Source of the DNA: Paraimprobicoccus trichonymphae
GTDB lineage: Bacteria > Bacillota > Clostridia > Oscillospirales > Acutalibacteraceae
Reading direction: 5' to 3'
Assembly: GCA_036322875.1 (NCBI GenBank)
Contig: AP027925.1
Coordinates: 124,001 to 188,000, forward strand
DNA length: 64,000 nucleotides
Shown here: positions 62,473-64,000 of the stretch, piece by piece
Layout of the letters: each line of letters begins with the position of its first letter
How positions within the stretch are numbered: position 1 is the stretch's first letter
Program-made: the position numbers and the translations under genes
Notes under the pieces: model-generated
Databases searched by the model: none
Told to the model about the DNA's origin: nothing
What the model saw: the letters and a program-made list of their open reading frames with translations, nothing else

Positions 62473-63074
62473 AATTGCAGATTAATGAAAAATTTTGGGT
62501 CGGACTTTCTGGTTAAATTCAAAAATTTATATTGCGAAAAAGCATCTATAGCTTTATTTGTGATTAAAGTGCCGGTTAAAATCAGCCTGTAACTCGTTCT
62601 TAAACTGTGAAGAGATTTTGAAGTCATAATATTGTGTGACTTAATTTTGTGAGATTCATCGCACAGGATGAAATCAGGACTCCACTTTGCAATTTCTTTT
62701 TCCAATCGCCACACAGATTCATAATTCACAACTGCAACTTGAAGAGCCACACCATTTAACGATTTTAGCGTTTGAATTTTGCGTTTTGCTCCGCCTTTTA
62801 GAACCTTTCAATTCATAGTTAAACTCAGCAAATTTCAAAAATTTTTCTTCCCATACACCACAGACTGAAAGCGAGCAAACAATAAGCATTTTTTTAACTT
62901 TTTGCTCTCGAAATAAAGCACCGGATATCGCCATTGAAATAAGACTTTTTCCACACCCTATTTCTGCCAATAAAGCGACTCCATTTGATTTTTCGAATGT
63001 TTTTTAAGAGTAAGTTCGGATGCCTCTTTTTGATGTTTATACGGTTTCACTTTGATTGGCATTCTGCTTTGCAT
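62469..63074 (-). pseudogene. Prophage SNF2-type helicase, N-terminal part, broken
   Basis: ATG at 63074, ten bases after AAGGAGGTG. Pieces: MPIKVKPYKHQKEASELTL, a frameshift, LLAEIGCGKSLISMAISGAL-like Walker A (usually GTGKT), LIVCSLSVCGVWEEKFLKFA, another slip, QVAVVNYESVWRLEKEIAKW, SPDFILCDESHKIKSH (DESH box) and RLILTGTLITNKAIDAFSQY. This matches the first half of phage DEAD/SNF2 helicases. The C-terminal half is missing. Confidence 0.75.
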
Positions 63075-63264
63075 TTTCAGATTTCACCTCCTTAATTTCG
63101 ATACTTTGTACGCTGTCTTCCGCCACAATTACCATGATTTTTTGCAATCCACCAAACCATCTCGACATGAATCTCTCTTTCAAAGAAAGTTTTTTGAATT
63201 CAGCTATGCTAATTGGTGCTTAATTTGGTCTTCGAATTGTAATTTTCATTTGATGTTTCATCAT
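63037..63264 (-). pseudogene. Small prophage protein upstream of the helicase
   Basis: 76 codons with one in-frame stop near the start. It reads ISIAEFKKLSLKERFMSRWF, then GGLQKIMVIVAEDSVQSIEI and KEVKSEN. Small proteins of this pattern lie before the SNF2 helicase in clostridial prophages. It overlaps the helicase start, as is usual for phage operons. Confidence 0.5.
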
Positions 63265-63414
63265 TTTTTCAACCCTCTTCCGAAGCTTGAAAAATATCTC
63301 TTATATACAAGCCACGGAAAAAACAAAATCCGTCTAAAAATTTTCAAGTTCTACTTTTTGCATAAAAATACACATGGCAAAATGAAATATCGTATGTGTT
63401 TTGTTCAATTAATT
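63265..63414. other. Short intergenic gap in prophage remains
   Basis: No gene recognised. Confidence 0.3.
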
Positions 63415-63807
63415 TTAAAGCATTGACTTTAATTTCTTTTTTACTTTTGCAAGACACAACTGGACAGCATTTTCTGTAATTCCTAAAACTTTCGCATAAG
63501 AAGCTTGTGTCATTGGCGATTGTTTTAAATATAAATTGTATAGAAGTTCTTGCTCTGCTGGTTTCAACTTTGCAATTGCCCGTACAGCTTGTCCTTGTCT
63601 AAGTTTTTCAAAATTTGACTATAAATGTCCATTTTTAAATCAGCATTTTTCGGGTCTTTATCAAATTTGTTTAAACTTTCGTGTCGACGTGTTTCGGTTC
63701 GATTATTTTTTTTCAGCTCCTTTGAGTTCTAAAATAATGTCACCGAGTTCGCCGTCAACCTCTATGAATACTTTGTTTTCTGTAACAAACGAATATTTAA
63801 TTATCAA
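63415..63807 (-). pseudogene. Prophage sigma-70-like regulator, frameshifted
   Basis: TTG at 63807 after GGAGG. Pieces: IIKYSFVTENKVFIEVDGEL, a frameshift, RTETRRHESLNKFDKDPKNA and MDIYSQILKNLDKDK, a second shift, then RAIAKLKPAEQELLYNLYLK and QASYAKVLGITENAVQLCLA. The last part is a helix-turn-helix like sigma region 4. Such proteins control late prophage genes. Two slips make it inactive. Confidence 0.65.
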
Positions 63808-63848
63808 TTTGTATTCCTCCAAAATTTGAAATTTTTTAAATTCAAAAA

Positions 63849-64000
63849 TTGAAGGAATTTGGAGGTGATCTAATTAAGCAAAATTTAAACATCCATATTG
63901 CTAACATGCTATTTCCGATTCCTCCTTTTGCTGAGCAACATCGCATTGTTGCCGCGACTGAATCAGCATTTGCTGTGATTGATGAAATTGAAGCAGCAAA
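63849..64000 (+). pseudogene. Type I restriction S subunit (HsdS) fragment at the window edge
   Basis: The frame reads IHIANMLFPIPPFAEQHRIV then AATESAFAVIDEIEAA. This is the central conserved repeat of HsdS (PLPPLAEQHRIVxKIExLFxxIDxxE). No target-recognition domain precedes it, so it is a fragment, and it runs off the window at 64000. Confidence 0.65.

Overview
The window looks like a chromosome segment of a very AT-rich, low-GC Firmicute, most likely a host-associated and genome-eroding member of the Clostridia. The evidence is the gene content: a GGGtGRT-family protein, a YetF/DUF421-DUF4363 pair, a Csp-like double subtilase, RsbW/RsbV-type regulators, an ECF transporter ATPase and MtaB/MiaB. 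Shine-Dalgarno sites are of Firmicute type and the genetic code is standard, with TGA as stop and a tRNA-Trp(CCA). The number of frameshifted genes and insertion-sequence (IS) corpses, together with several exported proteins of eukaryote-like or toxin-like type, suggests an intracellular or symbiotic lifestyle. That lifestyle is inference.

Layout. 1-7.9 kb: mtaB, an IS982 corpse, two tandem substrate-binding proteins, folD and an unknown secreted protein. 8.3-14 kb: a giant double-subtilase gene followed by IS1 and IS5 remains and a duplicated scrap of the subtilase 3' end. 14-19 kb: a miaB without its TRAM domain, an acidic unknown protein, and the GGGtGRT gene with a CTG start. 19-21 kb: small decaying orphan genes. 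21-24.4 kb: DUF421/DUF4363, a solitary 5S rRNA, tRNA-Ser, two membrane proteins and an IS200/IS605 TnpA corpse. 24.5-32.5 kb: an ADP-ribosylglycohydrolase coupled to a tiny membrane protein, frr-trpS, a flavin reductase, a methylglyoxal-synthase-like gene with hisS, a PLP decarboxylase and a dead GlnQ. 32.5-37 kb: a cluster of orphan coiled-coil paralogues. 37-42 kb: typA, then an operon of anti-sigma factor, STAS antagonist, acyl carrier protein and O-antigen-ligase-like protein. 42-45.7 kb: a double-glycine-leader peptide, a DUF6210 protein, repeats and a signal-peptide protein. 45.7-52 kb: pgeF, a DJ-1 protein, ecfA and a dead type III restriction-modification system. 52.6-56.4 kb: an IS630 corpse and a Ca2+ P-type ATPase with an apparent AUA start. 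56.5-60 kb: an island with a broken ADP-ribosyltransferase, an intact secreted Ras/Rab-like GTPase, a broken paralogue of it, and a broken Cys-rich secreted protein. 60-64 kb: tnpB remains, tRNA-Trp, a GNAT acetyltransferase and decayed prophage and hsdS pieces.

Two signals stand out. The first is the exported small-GTPase family with a signal peptide and intact P-loop, next to an ADP-ribosyltransferase corpse. This is an effector-like arsenal aimed outside the cytoplasm. The second is a dispersed repeat of about 110-265 bp, called PRE here. Its 5' half carries a sigma-A-type promoter in several copies, and its 3' half folds into hairpins supported by compensatory changes. Four of the six copies that keep the 3' half lie directly upstream of, and in the same direction as, an ordinary gene, so the repeat appears to serve as a mobile promoter plus structured leader. 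An alternative is that its 3' half is the right end or omega-RNA of lost IS200/IS605 elements.
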